The notes beneath the pieces are model-generated. The model was not told the origin of the DNA and searched no databases. It saw only the letters and a program-made list of their open reading frames with translations. Below, piece after piece: positions 1-6,220 of a stretch of 7,067 bases of DNA (position 1 is the first letter of the stretch; every line of letters starts with the position of its first letter). The stretch comes from Synechococcus sp. HW_metabat.21 (GTDB lineage: Bacteria; Cyanobacteriota; Cyanobacteriia; PCC-6307; Cyanobiaceae), in the NCBI GenBank assembly GCA_018623875.1, contig JAAZUZ010000083.1, positions 1 through 7,067 of the forward strand. The letters run 5' to 3'. The translations under genes and the position numbers were made by a program.

Positions 1-607
1 CGTCGTCGCGGTTCAGCAGAACCGGCGGCGTCGCGGATTCAGCGGCCGTCTGGATGGCTTCCCACTGGCGCAGGAGCGCCTCGAGGTCATCGATCAGCAG
101 CTCTTCGCTAATGCCTTCGGCCTCGGTCCGGATCAGCAGGCCTGCACCGGGGGGCTTGATCAAGACACCGAGGGCACGTAGGCGGTTGCGCTCGCTCTCA
201 GCGGTAATCCGGCGCGAGATGTTCACCCCTTGGCCATGGGGCTGAAGCACCAGGAAACGGCCGGGGAGGGTGAGATTGCCCGTCAGGCGAGGCCCCTTCG
301 TTCCGGTGGGCTCCTTCATCACCTGAACGAGCACCTTCTGCCGGGGCTCCAGCAGCTCGGTGATACCGACGGTGCCTTTCTTCAGGCGAAGGGGACCGAG
401 GTCCGTGACATGAATAAAGCCGTTCTTCTCACCCTCACCGATGTTGACGAAGGCGGCATCAATGCCAGGAAGGACGTTCTCGATCGTCCCGAGATAAACG
501 TCACCGATCTGATAGCGGCCCTGTGCGACGACGAGCTCGTCGACACGCTCATCGGTGAGAACAGCGGCAATCCGCAGTTGCTCGGCGATGACGATCTGCT
601 GGGGCAT
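1..607 (-). CDS. rne: Ribonuclease E/G, N-terminal part (cut by left edge)
   Basis: This is the start of the endoribonuclease that begins decay and processing of many mRNAs and rRNA/tRNA precursors in the cytoplasm. Reading the minus strand from the ATG at 607-605 gives 202 uninterrupted codons running off the window. The protein opens MPQQIVIAEQLRIAAVLTDE. An S1-type RNA-binding region follows (about residues 35-120), with GDVYLGTIENVLPGIDAAFV and NGFIHVTDLGPLRLKKG, which is the form I associate with cyanobacterial RNase E. GLLIRTEAEG at 156-165 matches the E. coli 5'-sensor segment, so R160/T161 probably correspond to R169/T170 that bind the 5' monophosphate. The catalytic DNase I-like domain and the zinc-link cysteines lie outside the window, so activity cannot be confirmed here. 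No Shine-Dalgarno sequence precedes the start; a small hairpin does. The gene lies downstream of the radical SAM gene on the same strand, but about 400 bp away, so it probably has its own promoter. Confidence 0.95.
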   Translation of the reverse strand, partial: MPQQIVIAEQLRIAAVLTDERVDELVVAQGRYQIGDVYLGTIENVLPGIDAAFVNIGEGEKNGFIHVTDLGPLRLKKGTVGITELLEPRQKVLVQVMKEPTGTKGPRLTGNLTLPGRFLVLQPHGQGVNISRRITAESERNRLRALGVLIKPPGAGLLIRTEAEGISEELLIDDLEALLRQWEAIQTAAESATPPVLLNRDD

Positions 608-610
608 GGA

Positions 611-627
611 AGGTCAGGAAATGACCT
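611..627 (-). promoter_or_regulatory. Hairpin next to the rne start codon
   Basis: In the rne transcript, AGGUCA pairs perfectly with UGACCU around the five-base loop UUUCC. The hairpin ends three bases before the AUG at 607. A stem here would occupy the region where the ribosome loads, and no Shine-Dalgarno sequence is visible instead. It could modulate translation or place a cleavage site. A six-base stem can also occur by chance. Confidence 0.45.
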
Positions 628-698
628 GCACGGGGCAGGAAGGAATAAGAAATGACGCGGCGAACGCAGTGCGTTGGCCTGAGACAGAGATCTGATCG

Positions 699-715
699 CG
701 GCATCGCCGATGCCG
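699..715 (-). promoter_or_regulatory. Seven-base-pair hairpin in the rne leader
   Basis: The minus-strand sequence CGGCATC-GGC-GATGCCG is a perfect inverted repeat with a three-base loop. It is the most stable-looking small stem in the leader. No run of T follows, so it does not look like an intrinsic terminator. A structural element of the leader RNA is the simplest reading. Confidence 0.45.
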
Positions 716-790
716 AGTGACTCCTGCCAGTGGGATGTGAGAAAAGCTCAGAACGCGACGCCGAGGCTGAAGCTGCGGCGAAAGAGGGGG

Positions 791-815
791 GCGTTGAACC
801 AGCGAGGTTGAACGC
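791..815 (-). promoter_or_regulatory. Hairpin with GTTCAAC repeat in the rne leader
   Basis: The two arms GCGTTCAAC and GTTCAACGC flank a seven-base loop (CTCGCTG). They pair at eight of nine positions, with one central C-C mismatch. The arms also contain a direct repeat, GTTCAAC, so the element could be an RNA stem or a pair of binding sites. The function is unknown. Confidence 0.4.
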
Positions 816-995
816 GAAAGAGTTGCGGGTGCCAGTTGGTGCCCGTCTGAACAGCGCCGCCTTAAGCGACTTTCAGGAAGGGAAACTCGTGAAAGCTGCT
901 GAGGAAGTTCCACTCGCTCGCCATCAACATCGGTTGACGGGGCGAAGGAGAGATCAAGGAACCGACTTCGGTCAAGGATCTGCTGTCCTGATCGC

Positions 996-1024
996 AAGCT
1001 AGCACGGTTGATTTCAACAGTCAG
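996..1024 (-). promoter_or_regulatory. Candidate rne promoter (extended -10)
   Basis: On the minus strand, TGCTAGCTT at 1004-996 fits an extended -10 (TGn followed by TAGCTT). CTGACT at 1024-1019 shares four of six bases with TTGACA, and the spacer is 17 nt. The -35 would lie within the last codons and stop of the upstream radical SAM gene. The start point would be near 989. This is a pattern match only, with an imperfect -35. Confidence 0.45.
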
Positions 1025-3677
1025 AAGGGCTTTGAAGCAGTAGCGATTGGCGCCGTAAGCCGACCAGCGCCAAGGGACGAGCCAAGCGTTCCGAGAACCA
1101 CTGCTGAAGCTGTTCCGGCTTCAAACTGCGGCCGGCAGGATCCACCACTGCGCTGTAGCGAAGCTCCTGAAGATCAGGGTCGTCCGCCGAACGGGGGAGC
1201 AGCTCCAGCGCGGTGAGGTAGGGCCTGAGGTCCCGTTGCCGGGGCCGCCCCTTCTTATCGGTGTCCTCCCAAATCCAACTCTCCTGGGCCAAAAGATCAG
1301 CCGCCGCCGCCGCCCATTCCTCGGATGTCGCCTTGGCCTGGCCATGCTCCACCCGCCACTGAACGGCCCAAATCGCACCAGAGAGCTCCTGCGAGAGGCT
1401 GGAGCCAAAGACCTCTACGGGCTGGACCTCGAGTAACGCGAAGCCCGGGGGCAGTTGGCGCTGGAGCTGCTGGCGAGCCGGCTCTGGATCCAGCGGAGCC
1501 GTGAACTCGACATCCATCCATTCCCCATCCGCTTCGGCGCCCAGGGGCAGAGCCAAAGCGAACTGCACCCGCGGCAAGGGGTGGAAGCCCCCCGTAAAAC
1601 TCACCGGCAACCCCGAGCGGCGCAGGGCGCGCTCCATCAAACGCACCAGATCCAGGTGGCTGAGCAAAGCCAAGGAACCCGTCTTGGCAAAGCGAAAGCG
1701 CAGGCGTTGGACCCGCTCGCTGGCGGGAGGTCGCTGGGGAAGGGGCTCTGGAATCGCAGGCGGAGCGACCACCACGTTGTGACCCAACTCAGGGCCGCAG
1801 ACCCCGCAGCTGCTGCAACCCTCAAAGGAGCAGTCCGGAACCACCGCAGCCGCCAGGGCATTGCGCAGGTCCTCAGCCAGCCAGTTTTTCTCCACCCCTG
1901 AATCGATGTGATCCCAGGGCAGGGGCTGGGCGCAGAAGGCCGCCAGGTCGCTGGGGTCCATGCCTTCGGCGGAACTCCACTCCCCCATCTCGTGCTCGCG
2001 GTAACGCCCGCCTAACTCGGCCGCCTCGATGGCATCGGTCCAGGCCTGATAGGTGCGGTCCGCGGCTTCAAACCAGGCATCCAGCCCTGCACCAGCCCGC
2101 CAAGCCGCCTCGATCACAGGCGCGAGTCGGCGATCACCTCGACCGACAAAGTCCTCCATCGCCGAAAGGCGCACATCGGTGAAATTCGTCTTCAGACCAC
2201 GCAACTGGCGCAGGGCTTCGCGCAACAGCTGCTGACGGCGCACGAATTCAGCCGTGCTGACGCTGTGCCACTGGAACGGGGTGTGGGGCTTGGGCGTGAA
2301 GTTGCTGATGGTCAGGTTGAGTTCCAACCGTCCCAGGTCCCGGCACTGCTGCTGCAACGACCGGCAGGTCTCGGCGATGCCCAGAACGTCGGCATCGGTT
2401 TCACCGGGCAGGCCGATCATGAAATAGAGCTTGATCTTGCGGTAGCCGCTCTCCATGGCGGTACGAATGCCCCGCAGCAGCTCTGCATCCGTCAGCCCCT
2501 TATTCACGATGTCCCGCAAACGCTGGGTGCCGGCCTCGGGCGCGAAGGTCAGACCAGCCCGCCGGGTGCCGCCGAGGATGTGGGCAATGTTGCTGTCGAA
2601 GCGATCAACCCGCTGACTCGGCAGGGTCAAGGTGACGTTCTTGTCCGCCAAGCGGTTGCGCAACTCCACCCCTACCGCGGGCAGCGCCAAGTAGTCCGAA
2701 CAGCTCAGCGAGAGCAAGGAGAAGTCGGAATACCCCGTGCGCTCCATGCCCGTCTCAATGGCCTCCACCACGGCCTGTGGTTCCGCGTCCCGGGCCGGAC
2801 GGGTCAACATCCCTGGCTGGCAGAAGCGACAACCGCGGGTGCAACCGCGGCGGATTTCGACGGTGAGACGATCGTGCACCGTCTCGATATGGGGGACCAG
2901 ACCCATCGCGTAGTGGGGCATGGGGGTCGCAGTGCGGCGCATGACCCGCTTGGGCACCCCCGGATGCAGCGGCTGCTGACTCACCCCATCGGGGCCCGGC
3001 CCATAGAGGGATGGGACATAGACCCCGGGCACCTGAGCCAGGTCCCGCAACAAGGCACTGCGGCTCAATCCCGCAGCCTTGGCCTCAGCCACCACCAGAC
3101 CCAGCTCTGGCAACACCTCTTCGCCATCGCCCAGCACGATGAAGTCGAAGAACGCCGCGAAGGGCTCCGGGTTGCTGGTGGCGGTCGGACCGCCGGCAAA
3201 GATCAGTGGAGGGGCGGCCGGATCCGCAAGGGGCAGATCGCCACGATCAGCGGCCCGAATCGGCACATGGGCCAACTCCAACATCGCCAGGATGTTGGTG
3301 GCCCCCAACTCGTAACTGAGGGAGAAGCCGAGGATGTCGAAGGCAGGCAGCGGCCGGCGACTCTCCACGGCAAAGAGAGGCTGTCCCCGCTCGCGCAAGC
3401 GCTCCGCGAGATCCGGGCCCGGCAGATAACTGCGGTCACAGAGCTGGCCAGGAACGCTGTTGAGAATCGAATAGAGAATGATGTGGCCGGTGTTGCTGGA
3501 GCCGACCTCGTAGATCTCGGGGTAGGTGAGGGCCCAGCGCACGGCAGCGGCGGGCCAGACCTGATTCCAGTCCCGCTCCTGCACCCCGAGTTCATTGCCC
3601 AGATAGCGGCCCGGCTTGGCAATGCTGCGATCCACCAGGGTGTCGAAATCCACCGGTGCGTCGAAAACGGTGGTCAC
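1014..3677 (-). CDS. Radical SAM protein fused to DUF2344-like domain (TIGR03960/TIGR03936 type), function unknown
   Basis: This is a predicted iron-sulfur enzyme of about 887 residues whose substrate is unknown. Numbering is from the GTG at 3677. An N-terminal Rossmann-like region (about 40-200) resembles the cobalamin-binding part of B12-type radical SAM proteins. It contains AGGPTATSNPEPFA and LGDGEE, but I see no DxHxxG cobalamin ligand motif. The radical SAM core follows, with RRGCTRGCRFCQ giving C279, C283 and C286 for the [4Fe-4S] cluster. YFMIGLPGE is near 418-426. A second cysteine cluster, C616-x4-C621-x2-C624-x2-C627, sits in the linker. The C-terminal part (about 655-870) carries RFRFAKTGSLALLSHLDLVR and GGFHPLPRVQFALALPLG, typical of the radical-SAM-linked DUF2344 domain. 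As I recall, this pair is fused or adjacent in many bacteria, often near RNase E/G genes, as here. The frame extends upstream to a TTG at 3761, but that would leave only 26 bp to the divergent dapL start and adds 28 residues of unlikely sequence, so GTG 3677 is preferred. Confidence 0.88.
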   Translation of the reverse strand: MTTVFDAPVDFDTLVDRSIAKPGRYLGNELGVQERDWNQVWPAAAVRWALTYPEIYEVGSSNTGHIILYSILNSVPGQLCDRSYLPGPDLAERLRERGQPLFAVESRRPLPAFDILGFSLSYELGATNILAMLELAHVPIRAADRGDLPLADPAAPPLIFAGGPTATSNPEPFAAFFDFIVLGDGEEVLPELGLVVAEAKAAGLSRSALLRDLAQVPGVYVPSLYGPGPDGVSQQPLHPGVPKRVMRRTATPMPHYAMGLVPHIETVHDRLTVEIRRGCTRGCRFCQPGMLTRPARDAEPQAVVEAIETGMERTGYSDFSLLSLSCSDYLALPAVGVELRNRLADKNVTLTLPSQRVDRFDSNIAHILGGTRRAGLTFAPEAGTQRLRDIVNKGLTDAELLRGIRTAMESGYRKIKLYFMIGLPGETDADVLGIAETCRSLQQQCRDLGRLELNLTISNFTPKPHTPFQWHSVSTAEFVRRQQLLREALRQLRGLKTNFTDVRLSAMEDFVGRGDRRLAPVIEAAWRAGAGLDAWFEAADRTYQAWTDAIEAAELGGRYREHEMGEWSSAEGMDPSDLAAFCAQPLPWDHIDSGVEKNWLAEDLRNALAAAVVPDCSFEGCSSCGVCGPELGHNVVVAPPAIPEPLPQRPPASERVQRLRFRFAKTGSLALLSHLDLVRLMERALRRSGLPVSFTGGFHPLPRVQFALALPLGAEADGEWMDVEFTAPLDPEPARQQLQRQLPPGFALLEVQPVEVFGSSLSQELSGAIWAVQWRVEHGQAKATSEEWAAAAADLLAQESWIWEDTDKKGRPRQRDLRPYLTALELLPRSADDPDLQELRYSAVVDPAGRSLKPEQLQQWFSERLARPLALVGLRRQSLLLQSPSDC

Positions 3678-3787
3678 AGCAGCAGGCCTGGCACTGACTT
3701 GATCGTATGCAGAGGCAGCCCCAGGGGGCCCCCTCCGCGTAGGACAATCCGGCCAGTACAACCGGGCCCGCGTGGCCCCTCGGTGAG
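3678..3787. promoter_or_regulatory. Divergent intergenic region between radical SAM gene and dapL
   Basis: These 110 bp must hold the promoters of two genes reading away from each other. I do not see a strong sigma-70 match on either strand. TACGAT, reading leftward near 3709-3704, is a weak -10 for the radical SAM gene. TACAAC at 3757-3762 and GACAAT at 3743-3748 are weak -10 candidates for dapL. None has a good -35 at the right distance. The region is dominated by two GC palindromes, at 3723-3734 and 3763-3770. Confidence 0.4.
3723..3734. repeat. Perfect 12-bp palindrome in the divergent promoter region
   Basis: AGGGGGCCCCCT equals its own reverse complement. It lies between the two divergent start codons, 53 bp from dapL and 45 bp from the radical SAM GTG start. 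A shorter palindrome, CGGGCCCG, follows at 3763-3770. The position would suit an operator serving both genes. The sequence is pure G/C runs in a GC-rich genome, so chance is a real alternative. Confidence 0.4.
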
Positions 3788-5038
3788 ATGGCCCAGGTCA
3801 ACGGCAACTACCTCAAGCTCAAAGCGGGCTACCTCTTCCCGGAGATCGCTCGGCGCGTCAAGGCCTTCAGCGAAGCCAACCCGAACGCTCCGATCATTCG
3901 CCTCGGGATTGGCGATGTCACCGAGCCCCTGCCGGAGGCCTGCCGCAACGCCATGAAGTCGGCCATCGACGAGATGGGGACCCGTGAAGGCTTCCATGGG
4001 TACGGCCCCGAGCAGGGCTACGCCTGGCTGCGCGAGAAGATCGCGACCCATGATTTCCAGGCCCGCGGCTGCACCATCAGCGCCGAGGAGATCTTTGTCT
4101 CCGACGGCTCCAAGTGCGATAGCTCGAACATCCTGGACATCCTGGGCGCCGGCAACCGCATCGCCGTCACCGATCCCGTCTACCCGGTGTATGTCGACAG
4201 CAACGTCATGGCAGGCCGCACAGGCGACGCCGATGACGCCGGCCAGTACGGCGGTTTGACCTACCTACCCATCAGCGCCGACAACGGCTTCACCGCCCAG
4301 ATCCCCAGCGAAAAGGTGGATCTGATCTATCTCTGCTTCCCCAACAACCCCACCGGTGCGGTGGCTACCAAGGATCAGCTCAAGGCCTGGGTGGACTACG
4401 CCCGCGCCAACGACGCCCTGATCTTGTTTGACGCGGCCTATGAGGCCTTCATTCAGGACTCCTCCCTGCCCCACTCCATCTATGAGATCGAGGGCGCCCG
4501 CGAGTGCGCCATTGAGTTCCGCTCCTTCTCCAAGAACGCCGGCTTCACTGGCACCCGCTGCGCCCTGACCGTTGTGCCCCGCGGCCTGATGGGCACTGCG
4601 GCCAACGGCGAGAAAGTGGAACTCTGGGGCCTTTGGAACCGCCGCCAGTGCACCAAGTTCAACGGTGTCAGCTACATCGTTCAGCGGGGTGCCGAAGCGG
4701 TCTACTCCGCTGAAGGTCAGGCGCAGGTGAAGGGGCTGATCAGCTTCTACATGGAGAACGCCGCCATCATTCGCCGCGAACTCAGCGGTGCCGGCCTGAC
4801 GGTCTACGGCGGCGAACAGGCCCCCTACGTGTGGATCAAAACCCCCGCAGGCGTGGACTCCTGGGGCTTCTTCGATCTGCTTCTCAACAAGGCCAACGTG
4901 GTCGGCACCCCCGGCAGTGGTTTTGGTGCCGCTGGCGAGGGCTACTTCCGTCTTTCGGCCTTCAACAGCCGCGAGAACGTCAACGAAGCCATGCGCCGGA
5001 TCAAGGAAGCCCTGACCCCCGCCGCAGCTGCCGCCTAA
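3788..5038 (+). CDS. dapL: LL-diaminopimelate aminotransferase
   Basis: This pyridoxal-phosphate enzyme (EC 2.6.1.83) converts tetrahydrodipicolinate to LL-diaminopimelate in one step, with glutamate as amino donor. It bypasses the succinylated DapD/DapC/DapE intermediates on the way to lysine and peptidoglycan. The 416 residues match the usual length of the family. The fold-type I aminotransferase signatures are in order: GYGPEQG near 71-77, CFPNNPTGA at 183-191, FDAAYEAF at 214-221 with D215 for the cofactor pyridine nitrogen, SFSKNAGFTGTR at 246-257 with K249 as the Schiff-base lysine, and YFRLSAF at 386-392 with R388 for the substrate carboxylate. SFSK-AGFTGTR together with the N-terminal NGNYLKLKAGYLFPEIARR points to DapL rather than aspartate aminotransferase. 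The ATG at 3788 begins the conserved N-terminus, and no clear Shine-Dalgarno sequence is seen. It is the first gene of the apparent dapL-clpS-CPBP unit. Confidence 0.95.
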   Translation: MAQVNGNYLKLKAGYLFPEIARRVKAFSEANPNAPIIRLGIGDVTEPLPEACRNAMKSAIDEMGTREGFHGYGPEQGYAWLREKIATHDFQARGCTISAEEIFVSDGSKCDSSNILDILGAGNRIAVTDPVYPVYVDSNVMAGRTGDADDAGQYGGLTYLPISADNGFTAQIPSEKVDLIYLCFPNNPTGAVATKDQLKAWVDYARANDALILFDAAYEAFIQDSSLPHSIYEIEGARECAIEFRSFSKNAGFTGTRCALTVVPRGLMGTAANGEKVELWGLWNRRQCTKFNGVSYIVQRGAEAVYSAEGQAQVKGLISFYMENAAIIRRELSGAGLTVYGGEQAPYVWIKTPAGVDSWGFFDLLLNKANVVGTPGSGFGAAGEGYFRLSAFNSRENVNEAMRRIKEALTPAAAAA

Positions 5039-5065
5039 GGCGCTGCCTAAAGTCCCTAACTCGTC

Positions 5066-5404
5066 ATGCCGGAGCTGATCAGGATGATCCGATCAACTCA
5101 GGCGCCTGGCCGCGAAAGCGGTGGCGCCGCTGTGATGGAGAAAGCGCCGGAGCGGGTGCGCAAGCCCTCGCCCCGCTACAAGGTGCTGCTCCACAACGAC
5201 CCGGTGAACACCATGGAATACGTGGTGAGCACCCTGCGGCAGGTGGTGCCCTCCCTTAGTGAGCAGGACGCCATCGCCGTGATGATGGAGGCCCACAACA
5301 CGGGTGTGGGCCTGGTGATCGTCTGCGATATCGAGCCGGCGGAGTTCTACAGCGAAACCCTCAAGGCCAAGGGGCTGACGAGCACGATCGAGCCCGAAGA
5401 GTGA
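5066..5404 (+). CDS. clpS: ATP-dependent Clp protease adaptor ClpS
   Basis: ClpS is a small cytoplasmic adaptor. It binds proteins carrying destabilising N-terminal residues (N-degrons) and delivers them to the Clp chaperone-protease, ClpC in cyanobacteria. The product is up to 112 residues. The conserved core begins at RKPSPRYKVLLHNDPVNTMEYV. N44 and D45 of HNDP, M50, M73 and H77 align with E. coli N34, D35, M40, M62 and H66, which form the N-degron pocket; the end is the family-typical IEPAEFYSETLKAKGL. The start is uncertain: ATG 5066 gives 112 residues, ATG 5084 (106 residues) has GGAG nine bases upstream, and GTG 5132/ATG 5135 would still keep the whole core. The gene lies 27 nt after dapL with no terminator between, so co-transcription is likely. 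Its stop overlaps the next gene. Confidence 0.93.
   Translation: MPELIRMIRSTQAPGRESGGAAVMEKAPERVRKPSPRYKVLLHNDPVNTMEYVVSTLRQVVPSLSEQDAIAVMMEAHNTGVGLVIVCDIEPAEFYSETLKAKGLTSTIEPEE
5071..5074 (+). promoter_or_regulatory. Possible ribosome binding site deciding the clpS start
   Basis: GGAG lies nine bases before the in-frame ATG at 5084 and inside the longest clpS reading frame. No comparable site precedes ATG 5066. This favours a 106-residue ClpS. Many cyanobacterial genes lack such sites, so the evidence is suggestive only. Confidence 0.35.
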
Positions 5405-6219
5405 TGGAAGCCCCCACCAGGTCGACCTTGCACTGGTGGGGAACCCTCCTCTATGTGCCGGTGCTCTACGGGCTGGGATGGTTGAGCGCCAGGCCGCTGG
5501 CCCTGCTCTTTCCGCAATGGCGCCCCGACCAGGTGGACCTGGCAGGCGTTGCCTTGGCGCTGCTGTTGCTGCTGCTCACCCTTCCTGGGCGTCTGCGCCA
5601 GAGCTGGGGCGTCGAGCATCCCTGGCAAACACTTGGGGTTGTCCTGCCGGCTTCAGCCGGCCTGCGCGCGTTCCTGCGGGGCTTTCTCAAAGCGGCAGCA
5701 CTTCTCTTTGGCGTGGTGGTTGTCCTTCTGCTCAGTGGCCAAAGCCACTGGCAAGGCCAGATCACCACGGGAGAAATCCTCAATGCCATTGCCCTGCTCC
5801 TGGGGGTGGGCTTTGCCGAGGAATTGCTCTTTCGCGGTTGGCTCTGGGGTGAGCTGGAACTGCTCGGGGGACGGCAGCGGGCGATCGGGCTGCAGGCCGC
5901 CTTCTTTGCACTGGTGCATCCCTGGTACCAGCTTCCCGGCTTCGAAGCCATCGGCTTGCTGGTGGGGCTGGTGCTCCTGGGGGTTGCCCTGGCCCTACAA
6001 CGCCGCGCCGATCATGGTGCGTTGTGGGGCTCAGTGGGACTCCACGGCGGATTGGTTGGCGGCTGGTTCGCGCTCCAAGCCGGCCTCATCAGCGTTCCGG
6101 AGACTGGTCCGGCCTGGCTACTCGGCCCGGGAGGCGCCAGCCCCAATCCCATCGGAGGCTTGCTCGGCTGGGCAGGTCTGGCGGGCTTAATCCTGGTGCG
6201 TCGCCGCTGGTGGCGCTGA
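5404..6219 (+). CDS. CPBP-family intramembrane metalloprotease
   Basis: This is a polytopic membrane protein of 271 residues from the CPBP (CAAX protease and bacteriocin-processing, Abi/Rce1-like) family, which cleaves peptides within the membrane. About seven or eight hydrophobic segments are visible, for example near residues 11-28, 45-60, 95-110, 125-140, 180-198 and 250-266. Motif 1 is EELLFRG at 139-145, with the two glutamates and R144. Motif 2 is FFALVHP, with H172. The third conserved histidine is probably H214 in GLHGG. These are the expected catalytic or metal-site residues, so the protein looks active. The C-terminus is strongly basic (RRRWWR), suggesting a cytoplasmic end. ATG 5404 shares a base with the clpS stop (TGATG), which suggests coupled translation; an adjacent GTG at 5401 would add one residue. 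The substrate is unknown. Sitting with ClpS suggests a protein quality-control setting but does not prove it. Confidence 0.9.
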   Translation: MEAPTRSTLHWWGTLLYVPVLYGLGWLSARPLALLFPQWRPDQVDLAGVALALLLLLLTLPGRLRQSWGVEHPWQTLGVVLPASAGLRAFLRGFLKAAALLFGVVVVLLLSGQSHWQGQITTGEILNAIALLLGVGFAEELLFRGWLWGELELLGGRQRAIGLQAAFFALVHPWYQLPGFEAIGLLVGLVLLGVALALQRRADHGALWGSVGLHGGLVGGWFALQAGLISVPETGPAWLLGPGGASPNPIGGLLGWAGLAGLILVRRRWWR

Positions 6220-6220
6220 G

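Larger units (their letters stand above)
608..989 (-). promoter_or_regulatory. Long 5' leader of rne, with no convincing gene
   Basis: About 400 bp separate the stop of the upstream radical SAM gene (1014) from the rne start (607). Given the promoter candidate at 996-1024, transcription would begin near 989 and leave a leader of roughly 380 nt. The leader has several short inverted repeats (611-627, 663-675, 699-715, 791-815, 870-895, 961-972). Between them are pyrimidine-rich stretches, for example just upstream of the hairpin by the start codon. In E. coli the long rne 5' UTR lets RNase E control its own mRNA; a similar role here is an inference. One minus-strand reading frame is open through most of the region (997-614), but it starts with TTG inside the presumed -10 and its product is arginine/serine-rich with no recognisable domain. 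I treat it as chance in GC-rich DNA. Confidence 0.6.

Noticed and set aside
614..997. Minus-strand open frame of 127 codons filling the rne leader
   Set aside because: It starts with TTG inside the presumed -10 box, the product is rich in arginine and serine with no domain, and long chance frames are common in GC-rich DNA. A leader peptide is not excluded, but nothing supports one.
730..1002. Plus-strand open frame of 90 codons antisense to the rne leader
   Set aside because: No recognisable protein, promoter or ribosome site; best explained as chance opposite the leader.
3678..3761. N-terminal extension of the radical SAM protein to the codon at 3761
   Set aside because: The codon is TTG, the 28 extra residues do not resemble the family's N-terminus, and the extension would leave 26 bp for two divergent promoters.
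2265..3956. Plus-strand open frame of 563 codons opposite the radical SAM gene and running into dapL
   Set aside because: It is antisense to a clearly conserved enzyme, crosses the divergent control region, and the product is histidine/glutamine/glycine-rich without a domain. This is the typical shadow frame of a GC-rich gene on the other strand.
5646..5661. Inverted repeat GCCGGC-TTCA-GCCGGC
   Set aside because: It lies within the well-supported CPBP protease coding sequence and has no T run; likely incidental.
5733..5750. Seven-base inverted repeat CAGTGGC-CAAA-GCCACTG
   Set aside because: It is inside the CPBP coding region with no U tract after it, so it is not a terminator; no other role is indicated.
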